Assembly (NCBI GenBank): GCA_013140695.1
Contig: JABFSI010000101.1
Span: forward strand, 1-32,424
Source: Sideroxydans sp.
Lineage (GTDB): Bacteria > Pseudomonadota > Gammaproteobacteria > Burkholderiales > Gallionellaceae
DNA length: 32,424 nt
Reading direction: 5' to 3'
The notes beneath the pieces are model-generated. The model was given only the letters and a program-made list of their open reading frames with translations. It made no database searches and was not told where the DNA came from. The translations under genes were made by a program, and so were the position numbers. Positions 1-6,616 of this stretch are shown here, piece after piece (the stretch's first letter is position 1; every line of letters begins with the position of its first letter).

Positions 1-171
1 TTCATTTCCCTCTGCCAACAACCGTTTTTTTAGCACCCGCCAATACACTTGCGGGTTCTGGCTTTCAGTCAACGCCGCAACAATATCCACTACCGCAAAC
101 AACCAACGTTGAGTAGCTTCATCCCAAGTCGAACGAATCTGCTTGGACTCAAAAAGTTTGATGTTGCTCAT
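1..171 (-). CDS. BRO-N domain protein, partial (C-terminal part outside window)
   Basis: The reading frame starts at the ATG complementary to 169-171 and is still open at the left edge, giving 57 residues that begin MSNIKLFESKQIR. The Trp-rich pattern (STWDEATQRWLFAVVDIVAAL, then NPQVYWRVLKKRL) matches the BRO/antirepressor N-terminal domain, a DNA-binding module found in phage antirepressors and in stand-alone chromosomal accessory genes. A good Shine-Dalgarno (AGAGGAA) lies just upstream. It follows the HNH-DGQHR gene on the same strand after about 50 bp, so the two are probably co-transcribed. Its function here is unknown; a regulator of the neighbouring gene or part of a mobile or defence cassette are both possible. 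The C-terminal domain, which usually distinguishes BRO subtypes, cannot be seen. Confidence 0.75.
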   Translation of the reverse strand, partial: MSNIKLFESKQIRSTWDEATQRWLFAVVDIVAALTESQNPQVYWRVLKKRLLAEGNE

Positions 172-223
172 ATGACTTCCTCTCGTAATTTTGTTAATGA
201 GAAGTGCTAAAACCCTCGACTTG

Positions 224-1828
224 TTACTTGATCATTTCAATCAGATTCAAAGGTTGAGTCAGCACCACCATGCCTTGTGGTGTACGACCCGTTTCAAAAA
301 CAGTTTTCCAAAAGCCATTGTTCTGTTTTCCTCCAAATATGGTTTCTGAAAGGTCCGTATTCACCCAAAGAGGCATCGCAGAAAGGTTTTCGAGAAACTT
401 ACGTATGTTCTCCCATACCTGATCTGGGAACGGCACTTGAAAGAGGCGGTCTTTCGGGTCTGGCTTCCCAAGCGTAATGAAATAATGGCGGGCTATCTGC
501 GCCACATACTGCAACCAGTTATAGATAATTTCTTCTTTACTCATCCGAAAAGCGCGAAGATGGCCTAGCTTAAACGTCTCGCCTTTTTGCAACTTGCTTT
601 CAATTTTGTCTGTACCTATTTCCGCATCGAACTTGTCCACATAAATTACTTCCGCAATCAAATTCATTAAACGCAGAATTTGGTTACATTCAACAATGCG
701 CGGATTCTCACCCTCTTCAGCCCGATAATTGATGGGGGTTTCGAGCACTTCTTGGTACACAAAAAATGAATAAAAAGTCTTCTCTATCGTGCTGTAGGAC
801 AGGGGCGATTCTTTGCCTCTCCCACCGAAATCAATGTAATCACGAAGTTTGTTGCTAGGGTCAGATGTAACGCCATTACGAACTGCATCAAGTATGTAGC
901 GCTTAATTTCTCTAGACTGCCCCTTAAAGTGATTGACCAAATCACGCTCGGAAAATCCAAGATCATCCTCAGCACGAGTTGTCTCTTTTAGAAAACGTTG
1001 AATACGATCTTGATAGAGGGAATTTCCCAGATGACGTTGAACCGATTTATCAAATGCAACTTGCTTAAGTGTTGTACCTGCATTTGTGTTTGTTGTGATG
1101 AGCGTATCTGGGTCAGGATCAATAAATACTCGAACGGGCAAGGCTCGCGCACCTAACATAATTTGCGCAGCCGCCTTATGTTGTCCGTCGAACACGCGAA
1201 TTGCACTTTTGCCGCCGTCACTTTTTATCCATGCAAGCGGCACATGAAGTTGCGGCCGCTTCTGGTGAAATTCTTCTACCAGTTTTGAAATGTTAGGGCC
1301 AATGGAACGAGGATTAATATGGTCATCGTGCGCCAAATACTGTATCGGCAGCTTAGCAAAGAAGAAGCGAAATCCACTTAACTCATCTTCATATACTGGC
1401 ACGCTACGCAACGTGTTATCCCCCAACTCTCCAAAGCTGTAAGTCAATTCACTCTGTGAAAGCTTGAAGCCCAGCGCATGATTCCCGCCTCCCGCCTGTT
1501 GGAGCAAGTCGCCCAAATTGGGACTACGATTTTCAGCAGCCAATTTCTCTTTTAAGTAACTAAATCTGTGCAATATACGAGCCACCTCTAAATGAGATGC
1601 CTGTTTAGAGCGATTGCAACTTGCATGCGTTAGGGCGAAATTAACAGGGTCATCTTTTCCTCCTATTTTCAGGGGTATCACATGATCAATATCAATGGTG
1701 TCTTTATGTACAACCAAATCAATTTCCTGTTCACAGATGAAACAATTGCCCTTTTGCATGCCATGCAATTTGGCAATCAACGACTGGCGCTCATCGGACT
1801 TAAGTCGTCCAAGGTAAAGTGATGCCAT
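224..1828 (-). CDS. HNH nuclease fused to DGQHR/ParB-like domain
   Basis: 534 residues. Residues about 25-76 form an HNH module: zinc pair C29/C32, the D48-H49 core in IDIDHVIPL, N63, and a second metal-ligand region ending in C71-N72-R73. Residues about 140-270 carry a DGQHR-type domain with D214-G-Q-H-K218 preceded by IRVF and followed by a TNTNAGTTLKQ stretch. This domain family includes DndB, the regulator of DNA phosphorothioation, and resembles ParB nuclease folds. The remaining C-terminal half is helical-looking with no domain I can name. There is an AAGGA ribosome binding site 9 nt before the ATG. The gene is more A+T-rich than the backbone genes to its right and is followed by a BRO-N gene, which suggests horizontal acquisition. 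A nuclease or defence role is inference; no dnd modification genes are visible. Confidence 0.75.
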   Translation of the reverse strand: MASLYLGRLKSDERQSLIAKLHGMQKGNCFICEQEIDLVVHKDTIDIDHVIPLKIGGKDDPVNFALTHASCNRSKQASHLEVARILHRFSYLKEKLAAENRSPNLGDLLQQAGGGNHALGFKLSQSELTYSFGELGDNTLRSVPVYEDELSGFRFFFAKLPIQYLAHDDHINPRSIGPNISKLVEEFHQKRPQLHVPLAWIKSDGGKSAIRVFDGQHKAAAQIMLGARALPVRVFIDPDPDTLITTNTNAGTTLKQVAFDKSVQRHLGNSLYQDRIQRFLKETTRAEDDLGFSERDLVNHFKGQSREIKRYILDAVRNGVTSDPSNKLRDYIDFGGRGKESPLSYSTIEKTFYSFFVYQEVLETPINYRAEEGENPRIVECNQILRLMNLIAEVIYVDKFDAEIGTDKIESKLQKGETFKLGHLRAFRMSKEEIIYNWLQYVAQIARHYFITLGKPDPKDRLFQVPFPDQVWENIRKFLENLSAMPLWVNTDLSETIFGGKQNNGFWKTVFETGRTPQGMVVLTQPLNLIEMIK

Positions 1829-1869
1829 CTTTAATTTTCCTTTCAGCGTTGTAGTGCAATTGAAAATAT

Positions 1870-1917
1870 TTATTGGGAGCGTTTGAGCAGCTTAAAGTAT
1901 TGTTTCTTGTCAATCAT
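1870..1917 (-). pseudogene. 15-codon stub overlapping the ABC ATPase stop; possible permease remnant
   Basis: An ATG overlaps the TGA of the ABC ATPase gene (ATGA) and opens a frame reading [15 protein letters not shown] before TAA. ATGA overlaps normally couple an ABC ATPase to its permease, and NodI-like ATPases are usually followed by an ABC-2 permease (NodJ type). Instead the frame closes after 15 codons, and the A+T-rich HNH gene begins 42 bp further on. I infer that this is the 5' end of a permease gene cut by insertion of the accessory pair. It could equally be a chance short frame; 15 residues are too few to assign a family. Confidence 0.35.
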
Positions 1918-2828
1918 TCCCTCATCTCCCGCCCCGTCAGCTTCAAAAACACGTCTTCCAAGTTCGCAGGGCGATGCAAATAGCGCAGCTCTGATTGCGC
2001 TTGCAGATGAGCTACCAGCGGCTGTGCGTCACGCACATAACAGAACACCGATTCGCCACTCACTTCGAAACGCTGCGCATAATGCGCTGCATGTTCACTC
2101 GCCCATTGCCCCGATGTCTCACCGAACACCTCCACCACCTGCGGTTCGATGTTTTGTTCGATGAGTTCGCGGGGTGAGCCTTGGCTGATGAGTTTGCCGT
2201 TGTCCATCACGGCTAGGCGATGGCATAGTCGCTCGGCCTCGTCCATGAAGTGGGTGGTGAGTAACAGCGTCTTGCCTTGCTGCGTGAGTTCGCGCAGGCG
2301 TTGCCAGATAAGGTGGCGCGCTTGCGGGTCTAGGCCGGTGGTGGGTTCGTCGAGGAAGATGACATCGGGGTCGTTGACCAACGCGCGTGCCAAGGTGAGG
2401 CGGCGCTTCATACCGCCCGACAGCGTGGGCACTTTCGCATCGCGCTTACTGGTGAGGCTGGCGAATTCTAATAACGAGGGGATGCGCGCTTCGATCTCGG
2501 CGTCCTTCATGCCGAAGTAACGCCCGTACACCAGCAGGTTTTCTGCGACGGTGAAATCAGGATCGAGATTGTCCATTTGCGGCACCACGCCGACGCGGAT
2601 GCGTGCTTCTCTGGCGGCTTGTGGCACAGGCAAATCAAGCAAGGTGGCAGTGCCTGCATCGGGTGCAATCAACCCCAACAAGATGCGCAAGGTAGTCGTT
2701 TTGCCTGCGCCGTTAGGGCCGAGCAGGCCGAAGCATTCGCCTTTATGGATGGATAGATTGAGACCATCGACCACGCGCTGACCGCCGTAGGATTTTTGTA
2801 AGTTGCTGGCTTGGATAACGGGGTTCAT
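1914..2828 (-). CDS. ABC transporter ATP-binding protein, NodI/CcmA-like
   Basis: 304 residues from the ATG complementary to 2826-2828 ([16 protein letters not shown]). Walker A GPNGAGKT at 37-44, signature LSGGM at 136-140, Walker [11 protein letters not shown] at 158-167, and a switch His in [12 protein letters not shown]. The C-terminal extension ending [17 protein letters not shown] is typical of drug/lipo-oligosaccharide ABC-2 exporters of the NodI family. The frame is open for 41 more codons upstream, but these translate a dispersed CACAGAG repeat (HREHRVHR...), so the longer start is rejected. The normal partner, an ABC-2 permease, is not visible downstream; only a 15-codon stub overlaps the stop. 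If the permease is lost, this ATPase may be orphaned. The substrate cannot be told from sequence. Confidence 0.88.
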   Translation of the reverse strand: MNPVIQASNLQKSYGGQRVVDGLNLSIHKGECFGLLGPNGAGKTTTLRILLGLIAPDAGTATLLDLPVPQAAREARIRVGVVPQMDNLDPDFTVAENLLVYGRYFGMKDAEIEARIPSLLEFASLTSKRDAKVPTLSGGMKRRLTLARALVNDPDVIFLDEPTTGLDPQARHLIWQRLRELTQQGKTLLLTTHFMDEAERLCHRLAVMDNGKLISQGSPRELIEQNIEPQVVEVFGETSGQWASEHAAHYAQRFEVSGESVFCYVRDAQPLVAHLQAQSELRYLHRPANLEDVFLKLTGREMRE

Positions 2829-2840
2829 TAAAACCTTTTT

Positions 2841-2914
2841 GCCACAGAGGCCACAGAGCGCACAGAGAAAATCCCACCCGCAGAACGCTCTGTGAACTCT
2901 GTGTTCTCTGTGGC
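2841..2914. repeat. CACAGAG-type dispersed palindromic repeat
   Basis: Arms GCCACAGAG (2841-2849) and CTCTGTGGC (2906-2914) are perfect inverted complements. Between them lie further degenerate copies of CACAGAG and its complement. This element type is common in proteobacterial intergenic DNA and is often mis-translated as HREHRE-like peptides. It fills the gap between the hydrolase and the ABC ATPase gene. Confidence 0.8.
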
Positions 2915-2934
2915 TTGCTTTTGAATTGATTGAT

Positions 2935-3555
2935 TCACAGCGCCACTCCAATGAAATGTTTCTTCACGATGTCACGCAGCTGCGTGAGTCGTCCATGAAA
3001 ATAATGTTCGGCTTGCGGCAACACGACAATAGGTAAGTGTTGTGGACGCGCCCAATCAAGGGCATCCGCCAAAGGGACGACGTCATCTTGCTCGCCATGA
3101 ATCACCAGCGTGTCAGGCGATACGGCAGGCATCGCAAAGCGTCCCACGGCAGGCGCGGCCAACACCAAATGTTGAGGATGCAAGCGTGCGGCGGCGCGCG
3201 CGGCGACGTAACCGCCGAAAGAAAATCCCGACAATATCAACGGCAGTTCTTCACCAAACAATTCTTGCGCATACCGCGTAACGGCGACCATGTCTTGCTC
3301 TTCCCCTTCGCCGCCGGTGAACTCTCCTGCGCTTGCACCCACGCCGCGAAAGTTAAAGCGCAAGGTGACGCAACCCAATTCCGCAAAGGTCTTGGCGAGG
3401 GTCATCGCAACTTTGTTTTCCATCGTGCCACCTAGGGTGGGGAGTGGATGCGCCACGATGGCAAGGGCGCGCGGCGCAGCATCGGGAATGTGTGCGACAC
3501 CTTCAAGGAGCCCAGCCGTGCCCGTGACTGAAAATTTTTGCAGTGCGATGGCCAT
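2935..3555 (-). CDS. alpha/beta hydrolase (COG2945-like)
   Basis: 206 residues, a short alpha/beta hydrolase. The nucleophile elbow is GFSFGG (S112), with a probable acid D156 in HGEQDDVVP and catalytic H183 in AEHYFHG. The oxyanion region [14 protein letters not shown] and the [10 protein letters not shown] motif are characteristic of a small cytosolic family annotated as alpha/beta or dienelactone-type hydrolases. No signal peptide is seen. Its ATG overlaps the TGA of the upstream ferredoxin gene (TGATG), so translation is probably coupled. The substrate is unknown. Confidence 0.85.
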   Translation of the reverse strand: MAIALQKFSVTGTAGLLEGVAHIPDAAPRALAIVAHPLPTLGGTMENKVAMTLAKTFAELGCVTLRFNFRGVGASAGEFTGGEGEEQDMVAVTRYAQELFGEELPLILSGFSFGGYVAARAAARLHPQHLVLAAPAVGRFAMPAVSPDTLVIHGEQDDVVPLADALDWARPQHLPIVVLPQAEHYFHGRLTQLRDIVKKHFIGVAL

Positions 3556-3866
3556 CAGATTTTCAGGCGCTCAACGACCTGCCCATTTTTCAAATGCGAT
3601 TCAATAATTTCATCCAAATCGCTTTCATCCACAAAGGTGTACCAAACGCCTTCGGGGTACACCACCAACACGGGACCGTCGTCGCAACGATCTAAACAGC
3701 CCGCCGAGTTGATGCGAATTTTATTAGTACGATTAGACAAGCCCAGCGCTTTCACTTTGTCTTTCACATAGTCGCGCGCTTTTTGCGCGCCACGATTGCC
3801 GCAACAATCACTGCCATCGGCGCGTTGGTTGGTGCAGAAAAATACATGTTTATCAAAGTAACTCAC
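3555..3866 (-). CDS. 2Fe-2S ferredoxin, thioredoxin-like (Shethna type)
   Basis: 103 residues. The opening KHVFFCTNQR and the cysteine pattern C11, C21/C22, C57 and C61 (SAGCLDRC) match thioredoxin-like 2Fe-2S ferredoxins related to the Shethna protein. The tail VVYPEGVWYTFVDESDLDEII is also typical. It would act as a small soluble electron carrier; its redox partner is not identifiable. It sits between the VanZ-like gene (20 bp upstream) and the hydrolase gene, with which it shares a one-base stop/start overlap, so the group is very likely one transcript. Confidence 0.88.
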   Translation of the reverse strand: MSYFDKHVFFCTNQRADGSDCCGNRGAQKARDYVKDKVKALGLSNRTNKIRINSAGCLDRCDDGPVLVVYPEGVWYTFVDESDLDEIIESHLKNGQVVERLKI

Positions 3867-3886
3867 TCATGTCTCCTTGTTAAAAA

Positions 3887-4969
3887 TTATATACGGCGAC
3901 GTACCCTCATTAAGTACGCCCCCAACAGCACGGGAAACAGTAGCGACACCGTTTGCGACAAGCTGTTGTAGTTACGCACGTGACCATAGCGCCATTGCGA
4001 CAAAGACTGCGCGGCGGCGGGCGTGCCACTATCCAGCACACCAAATGCCAACACGAGGTAGGCCATGATGACGCCCATGCCTAATGCAAATAACGCGCGC
4101 CCGCGCAAGCGACTCGCACTCCACATTATCAGCAAGCCTGCCACGATGCCCAGCATGGCTTCACCATTCAGCCACAACAGTAACGCCCAAGATTTTAGCA
4201 GCAGCGCCGCCGCCAAAAATTTGGCCAAGCCAACCGCACACAACACTAACAGTAAGGCAATAGAGGCTTGGCTGCGCACGTGCAACACTGTTTGCAACAA
4301 CAAACCAATCATCAATAAATTGAGGGTGACTGCGACGCTTTCCCAGCCATTAAAAGGTTGTTCGGGCATGGCAGCAAAAATGCGATGCGCGGATTCAGTG
4401 AGGAACACATTGCCCAACATAGGCAGGGACGGGTTGATTTGCGCAAACATCCACAACATGACCAATGCCAAACCAAAATCCACGCCGCTTGCGCGCTGAA
4501 ATAAATGCATGCGCCACCGCGTTAGCCGTGCAAACAAGGTATGCCTAGCAATGTAAAGCGCGAGCAGTGCGCCCACCAAAGCGCCCACCGTGTTGGTCAA
4601 CATGTCCACATTCGAACTGGTGCGCGCGGGTAAATAAAGCTGCAAAAATTCCAAGCTCAACGATAACGTGAATGCTCCCAGCACCGCCAATAAAGTACTA
4701 CGCAGCGCCCCAAAATACACGCGCAAAGTCAGCATCAGCAACAATCCCAAAGGCACATATGCCAGCACATTCACAATCGCATCAAAGGCGGTGTAGGTTT
4801 GCCCAAACGGGGCGGCCAGCACATCACTTAAATTAACGCCCTGCTCTTGCCAGCCTTCGAACGGTGACAAGCTGACGTAAATCAAAAATAAAATGTGTCC
4901 CGCCAACAGATAATGACGCAGTAAAGAACGGCGTGGCGGCAGCGAATGAGGTGAATGAGCGTGCGTCAT
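3887..4969 (-). CDS. VanZ-like family membrane protein
   Basis: 360 residues from the ATG complementary to 4967-4969 (MTHAHSPHS), which has an AAGG ribosome binding site and begins 4 bp after the upstream stop. A longer in-frame start exists but would overlap the upstream gene and lacks family support. The N-terminal half carries the VanZ-like signature: a first helix ending in FLIYVSLSPFEGW, then NVLAYVPLGLLL and LSLEFLQLYLPARTSSNVDMLTN. About four to five more hydrophobic helices follow, making an inner-membrane protein of about eight to ten helices. VanZ-like domains are linked to teicoplanin resistance in enterococci, but in Proteobacteria the role is unknown. The last helix ends in a basic tail (RVRRRI). 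Confidence 0.82.
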   Translation of the reverse strand: MTHAHSPHSLPPRRSLLRHYLLAGHILFLIYVSLSPFEGWQEQGVNLSDVLAAPFGQTYTAFDAIVNVLAYVPLGLLLMLTLRVYFGALRSTLLAVLGAFTLSLSLEFLQLYLPARTSSNVDMLTNTVGALVGALLALYIARHTLFARLTRWRMHLFQRASGVDFGLALVMLWMFAQINPSLPMLGNVFLTESAHRIFAAMPEQPFNGWESVAVTLNLLMIGLLLQTVLHVRSQASIALLLVLCAVGLAKFLAAALLLKSWALLLWLNGEAMLGIVAGLLIMWSASRLRGRALFALGMGVIMAYLVLAFGVLDSGTPAAAQSLSQWRYGHVRNYNSLSQTVSLLFPVLLGAYLMRVRRRI

Positions 4970-4973
4970 CGCC

Positions 4974-5678
4974 TTAAAATCTTTCGTATCCCGCCAAATA
5001 ACGCCACTGCCCCGATGCCAACTTGGACATTGACACGCGCCCAATGCGTAACCGTTTCATCGACTTTATTTCCAATCCGACGGCTTGACACATGAAAGCA
5101 ATCTGCCCGGGCTGCACACCCTTTAACGCAAAACGCAAACGCGTTTCATTTTGCCAACTCACCTTGGCGGGTGCCAATGGCTTGCCGTTAAAAATGAGGC
5201 CGTGATTGAGTAACTTAAGACCATCGGCGGACAATTCACCCAGCACCTCTACCACATACTCCTGCTCAATCTTCGCCGCATCCGCCGTTAATTTGCGCGA
5301 CACCTGAAAATCTTGGGTGAACACAGATAGCCCGCTGGCATTGGTTTGCAGCGGCATGCAGTGGGTTAATTTAATGAAATGTTGCTTCAACATGCGCACC
5401 CCAGAGTGATCGTCAGGCGTATGCGTTTCGGCGCTGAAGGTGTGCGTGTCTAAATTCAAATCGGCAGCTTGATGAAAGGCGATCGTGATGGGGGCGACGG
5501 GAATTGCGCTGGCTTTCGGATGCAGCACCACCTGCTGCTCACCCACCATCAACTGCGGCTCTTCCACCACCACCCCATCCACACTCACCCAGCCACCCGC
5601 GATGTACAACTCTGCCTCACGGCGCGAACACTGCGTGAGTTCAACAAGGCGTTTGGCAAGGCGAATAGAATCAGTCAT
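4974..5678 (-). CDS. RluF/RsuA-like pseudouridine synthase homologue lacking the catalytic Asp
   Basis: 234 residues from the ATG complementary to 5676-5678. Residues 3-50 form an S4 RNA-binding domain (RLAKRLVELTQCSRREAELYI...). The rest aligns by eye with the RsuA/RluB/RluF family, including the late LEIKSMKRLRIG motif. The family's catalytic motif GRLDxx(S/T)xGL appears here as MPLQTNASGL, so Gln111 stands where the catalytic Asp should be. Earlier in-frame starts are rejected because they would run through the divergent VF530 gene. The protein may bind rRNA without isomerising uridine, or use another residue. A terminator-like hairpin lies just upstream. The fold assignment is firm; the enzymatic activity is doubtful. 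Confidence 0.8.
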   Translation of the reverse strand: MTDSIRLAKRLVELTQCSRREAELYIAGGWVSVDGVVVEEPQLMVGEQQVVLHPKASAIPVAPITIAFHQAADLNLDTHTFSAETHTPDDHSGVRMLKQHFIKLTHCMPLQTNASGLSVFTQDFQVSRKLTADAAKIEQEYVVEVLGELSADGLKLLNHGLIFNGKPLAPAKVSWQNETRLRFALKGVQPGQIAFMCQAVGLEIKSMKRLRIGRVSMSKLASGQWRYLAGYERF

Positions 5679-5696
5679 CAGAATTAGGTACGGCGC

Positions 5697-5724
5697 AAAA
5701 AAAGAGCGCACATTGTAAGCGCTC
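5697..5724 (-). terminator. terminator-like hairpin with U-tract in the leader of the RluF-like gene
   Basis: Read on the minus strand, a GAGCGC stem (5724-5719), a 9-nt loop and GCGCTC (5709-5704) are followed directly by seven T. This is the shape of an intrinsic terminator, ending 18 nt before the start codon of the RluF-like gene. It could attenuate that gene or stop leftward transcripts arising inside the VF530 gene. The stem is only 6 bp. Confidence 0.45.
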
Positions 5725-5753
5725 GAGCTGCAATTACTCGGTAAAATCCCACT

Positions 5754-5990
5754 ATGAACACCCCTCAAAACCCCAGTCAGCGCCCGCCCCTCGAAGGTAT
5801 CACCCTCGAAAAAATCGTCACTCAACTCGCCGACACTATGGGCTGGGACGCCATGGCCGACGCCATCCCCATCCGCTGCTTCACCCACGACCCGAGCGTT
5901 AAATCGAGCTTGAAGTTTTTGCGCAAAACACCGTGGGCAAGGGAGAAAGTGGAAGCCTTATATTTGCTGCGCATGCGTCAGGCACGCTAG
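5754..5990 (+). CDS. VF530 family small DNA-binding protein
   Basis: 78 residues. The stretch from LEGITLEKIV to the end contains the hallmark segment IPIRCFTHDPSVKSSLKFL followed by RKTPWAREKVEALYL, which is diagnostic of the VF530 (DUF2132) family. Members are small helical proteins reported to bind double-stranded DNA; the cellular role is not established. The N-terminal dozen residues are Pro/Gln-rich and probably flexible. The gene is divergent from the RluF-like gene, with 75 bp between the two starts. Only a weak ribosome binding site (GGTAAA) is visible. Confidence 0.88.
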   Translation: MNTPQNPSQRPPLEGITLEKIVTQLADTMGWDAMADAIPIRCFTHDPSVKSSLKFLRKTPWAREKVEALYLLRMRQAR

Positions 5991-6010
5991 AGAATCCTAA
6001 TTAAATCTAA

Positions 6011-6104
6011 GGAATCTCTGATTAAGTTGTCATTCCCGCTTGGCTGCAAGCCAGTTTATCCTGAGCTTGTCGAAGGGCGGGAATGACGGATTGGACTTAA
6101 TCAG
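6011..6104. repeat. REP/MITE-like element 1
   Basis: Ends CTGATTAAGT (6018-6027) and ACTTAATCAG (6095-6104) are perfect inverted repeats. Nested inside are GTCATTCCCGC (6029-6039) and GCGGGAATGAC (6077-6087). The left end extends to a 17-bp sequence (6011-6027) shared with the ends of the element at 14444-14626. The centre contains the common proteobacterial repeat core CCTGAGCTTGTCGAAGG. It lies in the 224-bp gap between VF530 and the DUF1161 gene; the rest of that gap (6105-6214) holds the leader of the latter and no other feature I can name. Confidence 0.8.
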
Positions 6105-6214
6105 CCCCCCATGAGTTAGCACTCGCAAAGAGCAAAGCCACCCAAGCTTGTATTCGGCTTGCAAATGTCAGAACATAAGCCCACGGCATTCCGCCGTCAT
6201 CACAGGGAGTTCAC

Positions 6215-6520
6215 ATGAAAAATATTTTCAGTCATACCTTTTTAGCCATCAGCTTGTTAGGAATGTCCTCCGCCGCTTTTGCCGCAAAACCTTGCGAAGA
6301 ATTGAAGTCCGAGATTGATGCAAAATTTCAGGCCAAGGGTGTACAAAATTACACGTTAGATATTGTCGCCAACGGCACCGCAGACAGCGGCAAGCAAGTA
6401 GGCACGTGTGATGGCGGCACGAAATTTATTAGCTACAAACGCGGCGTAAGCGCACCAAAAGCCGAAGTGAAAACAGAAGCCCCCGCCCCAAAAACTGAAG
6501 TGCCTGCTGCAAAACCTTAA
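6215..6520 (+). CDS. DUF1161 family periplasmic protein
   Basis: 101 residues with a clear Sec signal peptide (MKNIFSHTFLAISLLGMSS, cleavage probably after AFA). The mature part starts KPCEELKSEIDAKFQAKGV and continues YTLDIV...VGTCDGGTKFISYKRG. The two-cysteine pattern (CEEL..., GTCDGG) and spacing are those of DUF1161. The function of the family is unknown. The C-terminal 25 residues are a low-complexity Pro/Ala/Lys/Glu tail with two PK(A/T)EV repeats, probably disordered or wall-associated. A GGGAG ribosome binding site precedes the ATG. It is followed by a REPIN that separates it from the convergent CAP-domain gene. Confidence 0.8.
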   Translation: MKNIFSHTFLAISLLGMSSAAFAAKPCEELKSEIDAKFQAKGVQNYTLDIVANGTADSGKQVGTCDGGTKFISYKRGVSAPKAEVKTEAPAPKTEVPAAKP

Positions 6521-6532
6521 ATATATTTATTT

Positions 6533-6599
6533 GTCATTCCCGCGAAAGCGGGAATCCAGTACTTTTAATCAACTGGACACCGGCCTACGCCGGTGTGAC
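6533..6599. repeat. REPIN: two REP hairpins in inverted arrangement
   Basis: Hairpin 1 (6533-6560) is GTCATTCCCGC-GAAA-GCGGGAAT followed by CCAGT. Hairpin 2 (6572-6599) is ACTGGA followed by CACCGGC-CTAC-GCCGGTG and TGAC. The flanks GTCA/TGAC and CCAGT/ACTGG pair with each other, so the whole folds as a cruciform, as described for REPINs. It lies between convergent genes and may act as a bidirectional transcript barrier. No RAYT transposase is in the window. Confidence 0.8.
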
Positions 6600-6616
6600 G
6601 AACAAATCAGTGTTCC

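Noticed and set aside
2829..2951. Cys/His-rich metal-binding N-terminus on the ABC ATPase
   Set aside because: It is the translation of a CACAGAG dispersed repeat and not conserved protein sequence.
5679..5888. N-terminal extension of the RluF-like gene by 70 codons
   Set aside because: It would run antisense through the VF530 gene and through the terminator-like hairpin, and it has no family similarity; the S4 domain begins right after the ATG at 5678.
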